9,254 bases of DNA from Ignavibacteriales bacterium (GTDB lineage: Bacteria > Bacteroidota > Ignavibacteria > UBA10030), in contig JACRFF010000173.1 of the NCBI GenBank assembly GCA_016218005.1, forward strand, positions 1 to 9,254. The letters are read 5' to 3'. The translations under genes and the position numbers were made by a program. The notes beneath the pieces are model-generated. The model was not told the origin of the DNA, did no database searches, and worked only from the letters and a program-made list of their open reading frames with translations. Shown here one piece after another: positions 1 through 6,822 of this stretch (within the stretch, counting starts at the first letter, position 1; each line of letters starts with the position of its first letter).

Positions 1-171
1 AACGAACGGTACGTCATTCAAAGAACATTGGGCGAATTCATATTCACCCTTGCCCGATTGCCATTGCGTGCGATGATGAGCGGCAACGGCTTCCACAACA
101 TCGAATCCAATGTTGTGCCTCGTTTGCCGGTAGCGGATGCCCGGGTTCCCGAGTCCAACGAGAATGCGCAT
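1..171 (-). CDS. pth: Peptidyl-tRNA hydrolase, N-terminal part (cut by window edge)
   Basis: This gene encodes the enzyme that cleaves the ester bond of peptidyl-tRNAs released from stalled ribosomes and recycles the tRNA in the cytoplasm. Only the first 57 codons are in the window; the rest lies beyond base 1. The translated start [11 protein letters not shown] followed by [11 protein letters not shown] is the classic Pth opening. It contains the substrate-binding Asn (N9) and the catalytic His (H19), equivalent to N10 and H20 of the E. coli enzyme. The ATG at 171-169 puts the glycine-rich strand at the usual distance from the start. The gene lies 27 bases after the rplY stop on the same strand, and the prs-rplY-pth order fits a shared transcript. 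No strong Shine-Dalgarno sequence is visible in the gap. Nothing can be said about the C-terminal half. Confidence 0.92.
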   Translation of the reverse strand, partial: MRILVGLGNPGIRYRQTRHNIGFDVVEAVAAHHRTQWQSGKGEYEFAQCSLNDVPFV

Positions 172-198
172 CTCAGTCCGTCAGTGCGAGGAGGGGCG

Positions 199-912
199 TT
201 ACTTCTTCTCCTCTTTCTTTGTCGGCGCCGGCTTTGCAGCGGCGGGTACGGCAGCAGGTGCAGTGCCTTCAGCGCCTTCCTCAGGCTTCTTGCCTTTGGC
301 GATCACCTCCGGCTCAATCGGTGCGATGGCAGCTTCTGCGGCGGCAACCTCAGGAGCTTTCTCAACCACCGGCGGTACGACTGCCACGACGGTATTTTTC
401 GGGCTGTCCACCAACTTCACATTGGGAACGGCAATCCCCGAGACGTGAACCGACTTGTTCATTGCGAGAGTCGCAACATTGACCTCGATATGATCGGGGA
501 TGAATTTTGGCAAGCACGAAACGCGCAGTTTGTGCATCACGTGCTGAAGAATGCCGCCATCCTTCACGCCCTGAGGCGTGCCTCCGGTCAGTTGCACCGG
601 CACTTCGATGACAACTTCTTCGTTCTCGTTCAATCCGAGCAAATCAAAATGCACCGGACGATCGGTTACAGGGTCGAACGCGATGTCTTTCAAGATGCAC
701 ATTTTGGAAGAGCCGTCGCCGAGCTTGAGGTTGATGACGTGGGTTGCGGAAGTTTTATACAGCGGCTTCAACGTCAATTCGGGCAGTGTAATGTTGATTT
801 TTTCTTGGCCGTGGGCGTAGTACACGCCCGGTACGTTGTCGTTATTGCGCAGGTGCTGAGTTTTTTTGCCGCGCTCTCGGCGAACTTCGGCCTGAATGAT
901 TATTTCTGACAT
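199..912 (-). CDS. rplY: 50S ribosomal protein L25, long CTC/TL5-type form
   Basis: This protein binds 5S rRNA in the large ribosomal subunit. The 237 residues show the two-domain CTC/TL5 layout rather than the short (about 95 aa) E. coli form. The L25 domain covers about residues 3-93 and ends in the signature DPVTDRPVHFDLLG (80-93). The TL5 beta domain covers about 98-182, with GGTPQGVKDGGILQ at 110-123. From about residue 183 there is a roughly 55-residue tail rich in Ala, Pro, Glu and Lys, ending KKEEKK; it is low-complexity and probably disordered. The ATG at 912-910 is preceded by a good Shine-Dalgarno (AAGGAG) seven bases upstream. The gene starts 19 bases after the prs stop and ends 27 bases before pth, consistent with one operon. 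The family assignment is secure; the tail length varies in relatives, so it is not a sign of damage. Confidence 0.95.
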   Translation of the reverse strand: MSEIIIQAEVRRERGKKTQHLRNNDNVPGVYYAHGQEKINITLPELTLKPLYKTSATHVINLKLGDGSSKMCILKDIAFDPVTDRPVHFDLLGLNENEEVVIEVPVQLTGGTPQGVKDGGILQHVMHKLRVSCLPKFIPDHIEVNVATLAMNKSVHVSGIAVPNVKLVDSPKNTVVAVVPPVVEKAPEVAAAEAAIAPIEPEVIAKGKKPEEGAEGTAPAAVPAAAKPAPTKKEEKK

Positions 913-931
913 CGGTGCGTCTCCTTATGAT

Positions 932-1876
932 TCAACTTCTGTCTTTATCGACATCGAACAGTGAACTGATCGATTCGTGCTTGTGCGTGCGGACGATAGC
1001 TTCGGCAAAAATATGCGCCGCGGTCAGCACTTTGATTTTTTTAGACTGCCGTCGCATCGGAATGCTGTCGGTAACGATAATCTCCTTGACGTCGGAAGAT
1101 TCAATTCGCTCGAACGACTTTCCGGAAAGAATCGGATGCGTACAAGCGCCGTAGACTTCCTTTGCGCCGCTCTCTTTGAGAGCTTGGACGGCGTTCACAA
1201 AGGTTCCGGCAGTATCGATCAGGTCATCGACGACTAATACATTCTTACCTTCCACATTTCCTATGACGTTCATGATTTCTACTTCGTTGGCCTTTGGCCG
1301 TCGCTTATCGATCAAGATCAGGTCGGTTTCCAAGCGTTTAGCATAGGACCGAGCCATTTTGATGCCGCCGACATCGGGTGATGCAACCGCAAGATTCGGA
1401 ATCTCCAATGAACGAAAGTACTCCACAAAGACTGCGGAAGAGTACAAGTGATCGAGCGGAACATCAAAGAACCCTTGAATCTGCGGAGCGTGCAGATCCA
1501 TGGCAATAATTCGATCTGCCCCCGCTGTTGTCAGCACGTTGGCAGCGAGCTTTGCAGTTATGGCAACTCGCGGCTGATCTTTTCGGTCTTGGCGTGCATA
1601 GCCGAAGTAGGGAATGACGGCAGTTACACGCCGCGATGATGCCCGCTTTGCAGCATCGAGCATGATCAAAAGTTCCATCAAGTTGTCCGATGGCGGCTGA
1701 GTCGGCTGAACAATAAATACATCGGCGCCGCGAATATTGTCCGTAAACTTTACCCAGATTTCCCCATCGCTGAAGTTCTGGATTTCCGTGTGCCCCAACG
1801 GAACGCCGGCTTCCCGACAAATTTGCTCAGCCAGCTTCTGGTTGGCACGACCCGAGAAAATCTTGAGTTCGTCCAT
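932..1876 (-). CDS. prs: Ribose-phosphate pyrophosphokinase (PRPP synthetase)
   Basis: This enzyme transfers pyrophosphate from ATP to ribose-5-phosphate to make PRPP, the precursor of purines, pyrimidines, NAD, histidine and tryptophan. The 314 residues match the usual length of class I enzymes. Visible landmarks are NFSDGE (34-39), the IPYFGYARQDRK segment (88-99), the metal-binding DLHAPQIQGFF region (127-137), ASPDVGG (165-171) and the PRPP-binding loop VVDDLIDTAGT (215-225). The start is the ATG at 1876-1874. It yields the conserved opening MDELKIFSGRANQ and has AAAGGA upstream at suitable spacing. A GTG at 1918 in the same frame would add 14 non-conserved residues and is rejected. The gene begins 63 bases after the tRNA-Gln 3' end on the same strand and is followed 19 bases later by rplY, so it is probably read from the promoter in front of the tRNA. 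No promoter or terminator is evident between tRNA and prs. Confidence 0.97.
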   Translation of the reverse strand: MDELKIFSGRANQKLAEQICREAGVPLGHTEIQNFSDGEIWVKFTDNIRGADVFIVQPTQPPSDNLMELLIMLDAAKRASSRRVTAVIPYFGYARQDRKDQPRVAITAKLAANVLTTAGADRIIAMDLHAPQIQGFFDVPLDHLYSSAVFVEYFRSLEIPNLAVASPDVGGIKMARSYAKRLETDLILIDKRRPKANEVEIMNVIGNVEGKNVLVVDDLIDTAGTFVNAVQALKESGAKEVYGACTHPILSGKSFERIESSDVKEIIVTDSIPMRRQSKKIKVLTAAHIFAEAIVRTHKHESISSLFDVDKDRS

Positions 1877-1939
1877 AGTAATATCCTTTTGGAGGAAAAC
1901 AGACTGAGCCACATCCACTCCGTGTTTGCACAGCGCTTG

Positions 1940-2011
<72 letters not shown>

Positions 2012-2023
2012 ATCGCTCTGCAC

Positions 2024-2057
2024 AAGAAAAAGAAACCCAACTTGCGAAGCAGTTGGG
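2024..2057 (-). terminator. Hairpin plus T-tract in the leader of tRNA-Gln (attenuator-like)
   Basis: On the minus strand CCCAACT (2057-2051) and AGTTGGG (2042-2036) form a seven-pair stem around an eight-base loop. It is followed directly by TTTCTTTTTCTT (2035-2024). This is the form of an intrinsic terminator, but it sits between the predicted promoter and the tRNA, and its first base almost coincides with the predicted transcription start. It could be a partial terminator (attenuator), a 5'-end stabilising hairpin, or simply a processed leader. On the plus strand no T-run follows, so it is not a terminator for plus-strand transcripts. Confidence 0.45.
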
Positions 2058-2062
2058 AGAGA

Positions 2063-2091
2063 AATATATCCAAAATTGTTGCCTGAGTCAA
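2063..2091 (-). promoter_or_regulatory. Promoter for the tRNA-Gln/prs/rplY unit
   Basis: Read on the minus strand, TTGACT (2091-2086) and TATATT (2068-2063) are separated by exactly 17 bases, a near-consensus housekeeping promoter (5/6 in each box). The same DNA also reads as ATTG-N20-TATATTTC, close to the Bacteroidota pattern TTTG-N19-21-TAnnTTTG, so both models point to the same place. The predicted start is near 2056, about 45 bases before the tRNA. The next upstream gene, bioY, is divergent, so this promoter can only serve the tRNA side. Confidence 0.75.
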
Positions 2092-2153
2092 TCTGTTTCT
2101 CAATGCGATGATAATGGCGAATCCATCACATGCAAACCGTGCATTCGAGCCGG

Positions 2154-2185
2154 TTTGATTTTTCTCTGACCAATCGTTAAGTTTG
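2154..2185 (+). promoter_or_regulatory. Bacteroidota-type promoter for bioY
   Basis: TTTG (2154-2157), a 20-base spacer and TAAGTTTG (2178-2185) match the primary-sigma promoter pattern of Bacteroidota (TTTG-N19-21-TAnnTTTG) at every defined position. The predicted start is near 2191, giving a leader of about 23 bases to the bioY ATG. No good sigma-70 -35/-10 pair is seen here. Confidence 0.7.
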
Positions 2186-2213
2186 TCGTGTACAACAACA
2201 GGAGATAGAACCA

Positions 2214-2780
2214 ATGTCACAAGGAAACGCGAGTGTTTTATCAGCCCATTGGGGCATCAGAAGCGACTATGCGTTGGCACAAGTGTTTTGGATAGCCTTT
2301 TTTGCGGCTACGACCGCACTCGCTGCACAAATCGAGATCCCCCACCAACCGGTTCCGTTTACATTGCAAACATTTTCGGTGCTGCTTGCAGGAGCGAGGC
2401 TGGGGAGATCGAAAGGTGTTATGAGTATGGGAATGTATCTTTTGTTGGGCGTGCTGGGTTTTCCAGTATTCTCTGGAGCCGGTGCAGGCTTGCTACGAAT
2501 CGCAGGCCCTACGGGCGGATACCTGCTTGGATTTCCGATAGCGGCATTTGCAGTAGGCTCTCTCTTGTATCTTCGACACGACCTTTGGTGGACAGCCGCA
2601 GTGATGACATTAGGTCTACTCATCATCTTCTCGGTAGGGACGATCCAGCTCAACCTCATCCTTTTTCATGATTGGACCGAATCCATCAAAGCAGGTTTTC
2701 TCGTTTTCTCTTGGTGGGATGCGGCCAAGCTCTGCGCTGCAACCGCGATTGCTCACTACTATAGAACACGCGTGAGATAA
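2214..2780 (+). CDS. bioY: Biotin transporter BioY (ECF S component)
   Basis: This is the membrane subunit that binds biotin for uptake across the inner membrane. The 188 residues are mostly hydrophobic, with about six membrane segments (roughly 22-39, 50-63, 66-84, 100-120, 127-151, 163-182). Family hallmarks are PVPFTLQTFSVLLAGARLG (46-64), GPTGGYLLGF (98-107) and a late Asp-x-x-Lys (D169, K172), matching the PGDxxK motif of BioY proteins. The ATG at 2214 has AGGAG nine bases upstream. No bioM/bioN (ATPase and T subunit) or biotin synthesis gene is adjacent, so this is a solitary BioY. Such proteins are thought either to use ECF modules encoded elsewhere or to work alone. It lies divergent from the tRNA/prs unit with its own promoter, and it ends 84 bases before the histidine kinase. 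No biotin-repressor operator could be recognised in front of it. Confidence 0.93.
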   Translation: MSQGNASVLSAHWGIRSDYALAQVFWIAFFAATTALAAQIEIPHQPVPFTLQTFSVLLAGARLGRSKGVMSMGMYLLLGVLGFPVFSGAGAGLLRIAGPTGGYLLGFPIAAFAVGSLLYLRHDLWWTAAVMTLGLLIIFSVGTIQLNLILFHDWTESIKAGFLVFSWWDAAKLCAATAIAHYYRTRVR

Positions 2781-2787
2781 GAACACC

Positions 2788-2817
2788 GTTTGCCATTTTG
2801 TTTTGCTTGTATCTTCT
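2788..2817 (+). promoter_or_regulatory. Possible weak promoter for the histidine kinase
   Basis: The 84-base gap after bioY is AT-rich and holds GTTTG (2788-2792) and TATCTTCT (2810-2817), a poor match to TTTG/TAnnTTTG with a 17-base spacer (expected 19-21). The string GTATCTT also occurs in the better candidate at 5339-5345. No terminator hairpin is seen after bioY, so the kinase may also be read through from the bioY promoter. Confidence 0.25.
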
Positions 2818-2864
2818 TCGATTGGTGACTACCTTGCCAGCGTTCCACAGTTGCCATCGCGTTT

Positions 2865-5402
2865 ATGCAATTCTCTCTCCGAACGGCTGCTGTATTTCTT
2901 TTTGATTCTGTCGTGCTGGTCGTTGGCCTGACCAACATTCCCGACCTTCTTGTCCGTGCGACGGTTCCCTTTGAAGTTCGTGAATCAACCGGCGGTTTAG
3001 TCGTTGCAACAGTCTCTCAATTCTACAACTCGCAGGATATCCGCGCGAATGATATTCTGGAATCGATCGACGGCATTTCCGTCCGAACCCCCGAAGCTTT
3101 AGAAATTCTCTGTGATCTGAAAAAGCAAGGCGACGTTGTTCAACTTCGTGTCATACGAAATGGTGAACCGCTAATTCTCCGGCTTCAGCTTGTCAGCTAT
3201 TATGATTCACCGCGAATAGCTTTCGTTGCTACCTTCGTAGGTGCGGCTATTTGGGTTTTAGCTTTGATGGTACACATCCAGCGTCCGACCGATGCGCACG
3301 CCTTTTCCTTGCACTGGGCATTGATTCTGCTGGCCGGCACCACGCTGTTTACGCAAGCCTCTCTGCGTGTCGAAGACGCGTTGACTCTTGCGCGGAGGCT
3401 CATCTTGCTGGTCATCTATCCAACGACTGCAAGTGCCTTCCTCGATTTTGTCTCGAGGTTTTCAAAAGAACGGTCGAAACGACTGCGAGCGGGAGTTTAT
3501 GCTGCATACATAGCCGGCATAGCCATTGGGTTGGCCGCGTCGGGCAGGTTTCTCGATGTCGTACGAGCGCCAACATCTCCGCATTTTTCAAAATTCGCAC
3601 TTGCGTATGATGCGTTGCACGTTGTCATCGTCGTATTGACAATGGCAATTCTCTTGGTTCTGATCCATTTAATGGCACGCGCCTCCTCAATTGAGGAGCG
3701 GAAGAAACTTCGTTGGATTGCCTGGGGGATCGGTGCCGCTGTTGTTCCATTCATGTTCCTCATTATTTTACCACAACTATTTTTTTCAAGGGACTTGGTG
3801 CCGGAAGAATTCGCTTTGTTGTTTTTTCTTGTCCCGCCATTTGCGTTTGCCATTGCCATCATCAAGCATCATTTGCTCGATATCGACCTGCTGGTCAGCC
3901 GCAGTATCTCGTACACTCTGTTGACGGCCTTTGTTGGAGCGTCGTACGTGCTCATCGTTCTCTTTGTGTCGTCATCGGTGGGGGGATTGCCGAGCGAAAG
4001 ACTCTTCTCTATTTTCATCATCATCCTTGTCGTTGCCATCCTCATTCATCCTGCTCGACTGTCGCTCCAGCGGTTTGTTGACAAACTGCTTTTCCCTGTG
4101 CGGGCGTTGTTTCAGCAAGTGCTGCCCGAGGAGTTATCCCGCGTGCAACAATCGCTGTCAGAGGAAATGCTTGCAGAAAATTTTGCACGGAGCGCATTGA
4201 CGTTCCTTCCCGTGAGATCGGTTGACGTGTACGTTGTTGAGAAAGAAGATTGCCAACTCATCACCCACCGTGGAAGCGCGGCAGCATCTGAAGATGCGAT
4301 TGACATCAAACTGTTCGCCGCTCAGAAGACGAACTCCCAAGGTTATCCTTCCGACGGTAGCAACCCTACGTTCGATGTTGACGTGGGTTTCCCACAAATG
4401 TTGGATAAGAGTAATACAGGCATTGTTCTCCTTGGCGCGGATGAAAAGGATAAAAAACTTGTAGCCGTCATTCGCTTGCAACATGAAAAGACTCAATTGG
4501 AAGAAGCCGAAATTCAGTTTCTGCGTGCGCTGGTGCGTGAAGCGGCAGAAGTGTATCGACGCCTACGACTTCAGCAAGAAATGTTTGAAGAACGAGACCA
4601 TCGGCGGCGTTTGGAGGCTGTCAACGAACTAAAATCCCATATTGTCGCGCTCGTGTCGCACGAGTTCCGCACGCCGTTGACATCGATCCGCATGTTTGCC
4701 GAATTGCTGCAAGGCAATCGACGGTTGAAAGAGCAGCAGCGAAGGAAATTTGCTTCAATCATCCAAGGGGAGTCGGAGCGGTTAGGCCGCCATATAGGCA
4801 ACGTGCTCGACTTTGCGAAGATCGAAAAGGGAATTCGTGAATACCACTGGGGTCAAGTGTATCCCCAAAACATTGCGCAGAAAGCTGTCGAGGCGATGCG
4901 CTATCAAATGGATTCTGCCGGCGCGAAGCTGAACGTCAAGATTCCGAACTCATTGCCAGCGATTCAAGGCGACGCCGATGCTTTAGAAGAAGCGCTGATC
5001 AACCTTCTTTCCAATGCGCTTAAGTATTCATCTTCACGAAAAAATATTTCTTTGACGCTTCGAAAATCAAAGCACACCATAATTTGTGAAGTAAGCGACA
5101 AGGGCATCGGCATGGCGGCCGATCAGCTCAAACGAATCTTCGATTCGTATTATCGCATTGCTCAAGCCACGCACGCAAAGCCAGGCGGCATGGGGTTGGG
5201 CTTGGCTATCGTCAAACATACGGTTGATGCACACGGCGGCCGCATCGATGTGAAGAGCGCAGAAGGTCGTGGAACCACTTTTCGAATTATTCTACCGCTT
5301 CATTCCCCCCTTCCTCTTTCATCTCCCCGCCGGATGTCGTATCTTTACGTTAGTAAAGTGATGATGAAACACGTTGGAGATGGTGAACATGAGTTACGCT
5401 GA
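2865..5402 (+). CDS. Membrane sensor histidine kinase with PDZ, multi-TM and GAF-like regions
   Basis: This 845-residue sensor kinase sits in the inner membrane and would autophosphorylate and pass phosphate to a response regulator. In order: a first membrane segment (about 8-23); a PDZ-like domain (about 35-112, with NDILESIDG at 62-70), presumably periplasmic; about nine further hydrophobic segments (118-138, 146-165, 176-196, 210-227, 247-271, 283-306, 314-334, 346-371, 378-395); a degenerate GAF-like region (about 425-565); a coiled linker; and the kinase core. The phosphoacceptor is H599 in SHEFRTPLTS. The N box has N713 and N717, G1 is DKGIGM (745-750) and G2 is GMGLGLA (775-781), so all catalytic motifs are intact. 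The segment HHLLDIDLLVSRSISYTLLT recurs in ComP-like sensors. Start: the only suitable ATG, with a weak Shine-Dalgarno. About 33 residues after the usual end of the ATPase domain look non-conserved and overlap the next gene by 14 bases. The response regulator at 6823 is a plausible partner. The signal sensed is unknown. Confidence 0.93.
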   Translation: MQFSLRTAAVFLFDSVVLVVGLTNIPDLLVRATVPFEVRESTGGLVVATVSQFYNSQDIRANDILESIDGISVRTPEALEILCDLKKQGDVVQLRVIRNGEPLILRLQLVSYYDSPRIAFVATFVGAAIWVLALMVHIQRPTDAHAFSLHWALILLAGTTLFTQASLRVEDALTLARRLILLVIYPTTASAFLDFVSRFSKERSKRLRAGVYAAYIAGIAIGLAASGRFLDVVRAPTSPHFSKFALAYDALHVVIVVLTMAILLVLIHLMARASSIEERKKLRWIAWGIGAAVVPFMFLIILPQLFFSRDLVPEEFALLFFLVPPFAFAIAIIKHHLLDIDLLVSRSISYTLLTAFVGASYVLIVLFVSSSVGGLPSERLFSIFIIILVVAILIHPARLSLQRFVDKLLFPVRALFQQVLPEELSRVQQSLSEEMLAENFARSALTFLPVRSVDVYVVEKEDCQLITHRGSAAASEDAIDIKLFAAQKTNSQGYPSDGSNPTFDVDVGFPQMLDKSNTGIVLLGADEKDKKLVAVIRLQHEKTQLEEAEIQFLRALVREAAEVYRRLRLQQEMFEERDHRRRLEAVNELKSHIVALVSHEFRTPLTSIRMFAELLQGNRRLKEQQRRKFASIIQGESERLGRHIGNVLDFAKIEKGIREYHWGQVYPQNIAQKAVEAMRYQMDSAGAKLNVKIPNSLPAIQGDADALEEALINLLSNALKYSSSRKNISLTLRKSKHTIICEVSDKGIGMAADQLKRIFDSYYRIAQATHAKPGGMGLGLAIVKHTVDAHGGRIDVKSAEGRGTTFRIILPLHSPLPLSSPRRMSYLYVSKVMMKHVGDGEHELR
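5317..5347 (+). promoter_or_regulatory. Candidate internal promoter for the ornithine-cyclodeaminase-like gene
   Basis: TTTC (5317-5320), a 19-base spacer and TATCTTTA (5340-5347) agree with the Bacteroidota pattern TTTG-N19-TAnnTTTG except for the last base of each box. It lies inside the 3' end of the kinase gene and would start transcripts near 5354, about 35 bases before the ATG at 5389. It would let the enzyme be made independently of the kinase. Confidence 0.5.
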
Positions 5403-6609
5403 AATCGTTGAAGCTGAAGGCCACTTAGTCGATTCGCAGATTCTTTCAAAGATTTTCGACCGTGTGATCGAGTGTGGTTCCGAGTTTGAGGTCATCGACT
5501 TCACATTGGGACACACGAACGAAGACTTCTCTCGCTTACGCCTGCGCGTGGTTGCGCCAACCAAGGAGACGCTTGAAAAGACACTGGAAGATCTCGTGGA
5601 GTTAGGATGCTATCAACCCGAGATCGCCAATGCCGTTTTGCGTCCTGCCGAGAACGACCGTGTCGTGCCGGATGATTTCTACTCCACCACCAATCATCAC
5701 ACCTTTGTTCGCGTCGATGGGTCATGGCTCGAAGTGGCGAAGCAGCGGATGGACGCGGTCATCGTCGTCAAAGGAAATCAGGCTGAATGCCGGAAGCTGC
5801 GCGATGTGCGGCGCGGCGAGATGGTTGTCTGCGGAGTTCATGGCGTTCGCATTCAACCGGAGTTCAAAGAGCGGGACCGGCTTGGCTTTGCATTCATGGC
5901 CAACGATATTTCCTCCGAACGTCGCGCTGAAACCGCTGTTCGGAAAACGGCGGAACTCATGCGCCAGATCAAAGCCGATGGCGGACGCATCGTGTTCGTT
6001 GCCGGCCCTGTTGTCGTTCACACCGGCGGCACCGCGGCGTTCTGCAATTTGATTCGCAGCGGCTACGTTCATGCGTTGCTGACCGGTAATGCGCTGGCAG
6101 TGCACGACATCGAGCACGCGTTATACGGCACTTCGCTGGGTGTGGATCTGGAGCGTGGCGTGCCGATCGATGAAGGTCACAAGAATCACATGCGCGCCAT
6201 CAACGCCGTCAATCGTCACGGTTCCATCAAAGGCGCCGTCGATGCGGGCACGTTGTGTTCCGGCGTGATGTTCGAGCTTGTCAAGCGCAACGTCCCGTTC
6301 GTTCTTGCCGGATCGATTCGTGACGACGGCCCGTTGCCCGACACGATCATGGATTTGGTCGCTGCGCAGGAGGCGTACGCGCGCGAACTTGTCGGCGCAA
6401 AGATGGTCATCTGCCTCTCGTCGATGCTGCACTCGATTGGCGTTGGGAACATGTTGCCCTCGTGGGTGCGCATGGTGTGCGTCGACATCAATCCTGCCGT
6501 GGTCACAAAACTTTCCGACCGCGGCTCGCAGCAGACCGTCGGCGTGGTGACAGATGTTGGAACCTTCCTGAATCTGCTCGGACAGCAACTCTCGGAGAAG
6601 AAATCCTAA
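5389..6609 (+). CDS. LOR/SDH-domain (TIGR00300) protein, probable ornithine cyclodeaminase type
   Basis: This 406-residue cytoplasmic protein belongs to the family once named 'LOR/SDH bifunctional enzyme conserved domain'. Characterised relatives in archaea, and the C-terminal part of the cyanobacterial AgrE/ArgZ enzyme, convert ornithine to proline and ammonia using NAD. The N-terminal domain (about 1-100) precedes a beta-rich part and a nucleotide-binding C-terminal domain (about 195-406). The latter has the family's most recognisable stretches: VAGPVVVHTGG (204-214), TGNALAVHDIEHALYGTSLG (232-251) and GHKNHMRAINAV (263-274). No arginine dihydrolase domain is fused. The ATG at 5389 is chosen because GGAG (5376-5379) lies nine bases upstream; in-frame TTG 5374 and ATG 5380 are possible but poorly placed. 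It overlaps the kinase gene by 14 bases. Codons end in G or C more often than in its neighbours. The family call is firm; the exact substrate is inferred from relatives. Confidence 0.85.
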   Translation: MSYAEIVEAEGHLVDSQILSKIFDRVIECGSEFEVIDFTLGHTNEDFSRLRLRVVAPTKETLEKTLEDLVELGCYQPEIANAVLRPAENDRVVPDDFYSTTNHHTFVRVDGSWLEVAKQRMDAVIVVKGNQAECRKLRDVRRGEMVVCGVHGVRIQPEFKERDRLGFAFMANDISSERRAETAVRKTAELMRQIKADGGRIVFVAGPVVVHTGGTAAFCNLIRSGYVHALLTGNALAVHDIEHALYGTSLGVDLERGVPIDEGHKNHMRAINAVNRHGSIKGAVDAGTLCSGVMFELVKRNVPFVLAGSIRDDGPLPDTIMDLVAAQEAYARELVGAKMVICLSSMLHSIGVGNMLPSWVRMVCVDINPAVVTKLSDRGSQQTVGVVTDVGTFLNLLGQQLSEKKS

Positions 6610-6822
6610 ACATCAATTGACACTCATGTCGTTGAAGTGCACAGCGATTTGGCGGTTTGATCATGCTCTCTTGAGGTACTCAGTTGATGGCCGCGCCGGG
6701 GACACGGTTGCACCTTCTCGTCAATCTCCGCATTCTGACTCCGGCGTTCTGTCTTCTGAATTCAACAACTGATTTCCGCCTTCCATCTCATGGTTTCTGA
6801 TTCATCATACGAGAGCGCATCC

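Noticed and set aside
28..909. Long open frame of 293 codons on the plus strand
   Set aside because: It lies antisense to rplY and pth, whose protein sequences are clearly conserved. Its translation is Arg/His/Cys-rich with no domain.
1877..1918. GTG at 1918 as the prs start
   Set aside because: It adds 14 unconserved residues; the ATG at 1876 has a good ribosome-binding site and gives the conserved N-terminus.
2190..2202. TTGT/ACAA inverted bases upstream of bioY as a biotin-repressor operator
   Set aside because: Arms of only four bases and no resemblance to a known BirA or BioR site; it lies inside the promoter-to-start region by chance.
4158..4496. Minus-strand open frames within the kinase gene
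   Set aside because: They are shadows of a strongly conserved kinase frame, with no ribosome-binding sites or recognisable domains.
6618..6646. TTGACA after the LOR/SDH gene as a promoter for the regulator
   Set aside because: The perfect -35 hexamer has no acceptable -10 at 16-18 bases (CACAGC at 17).
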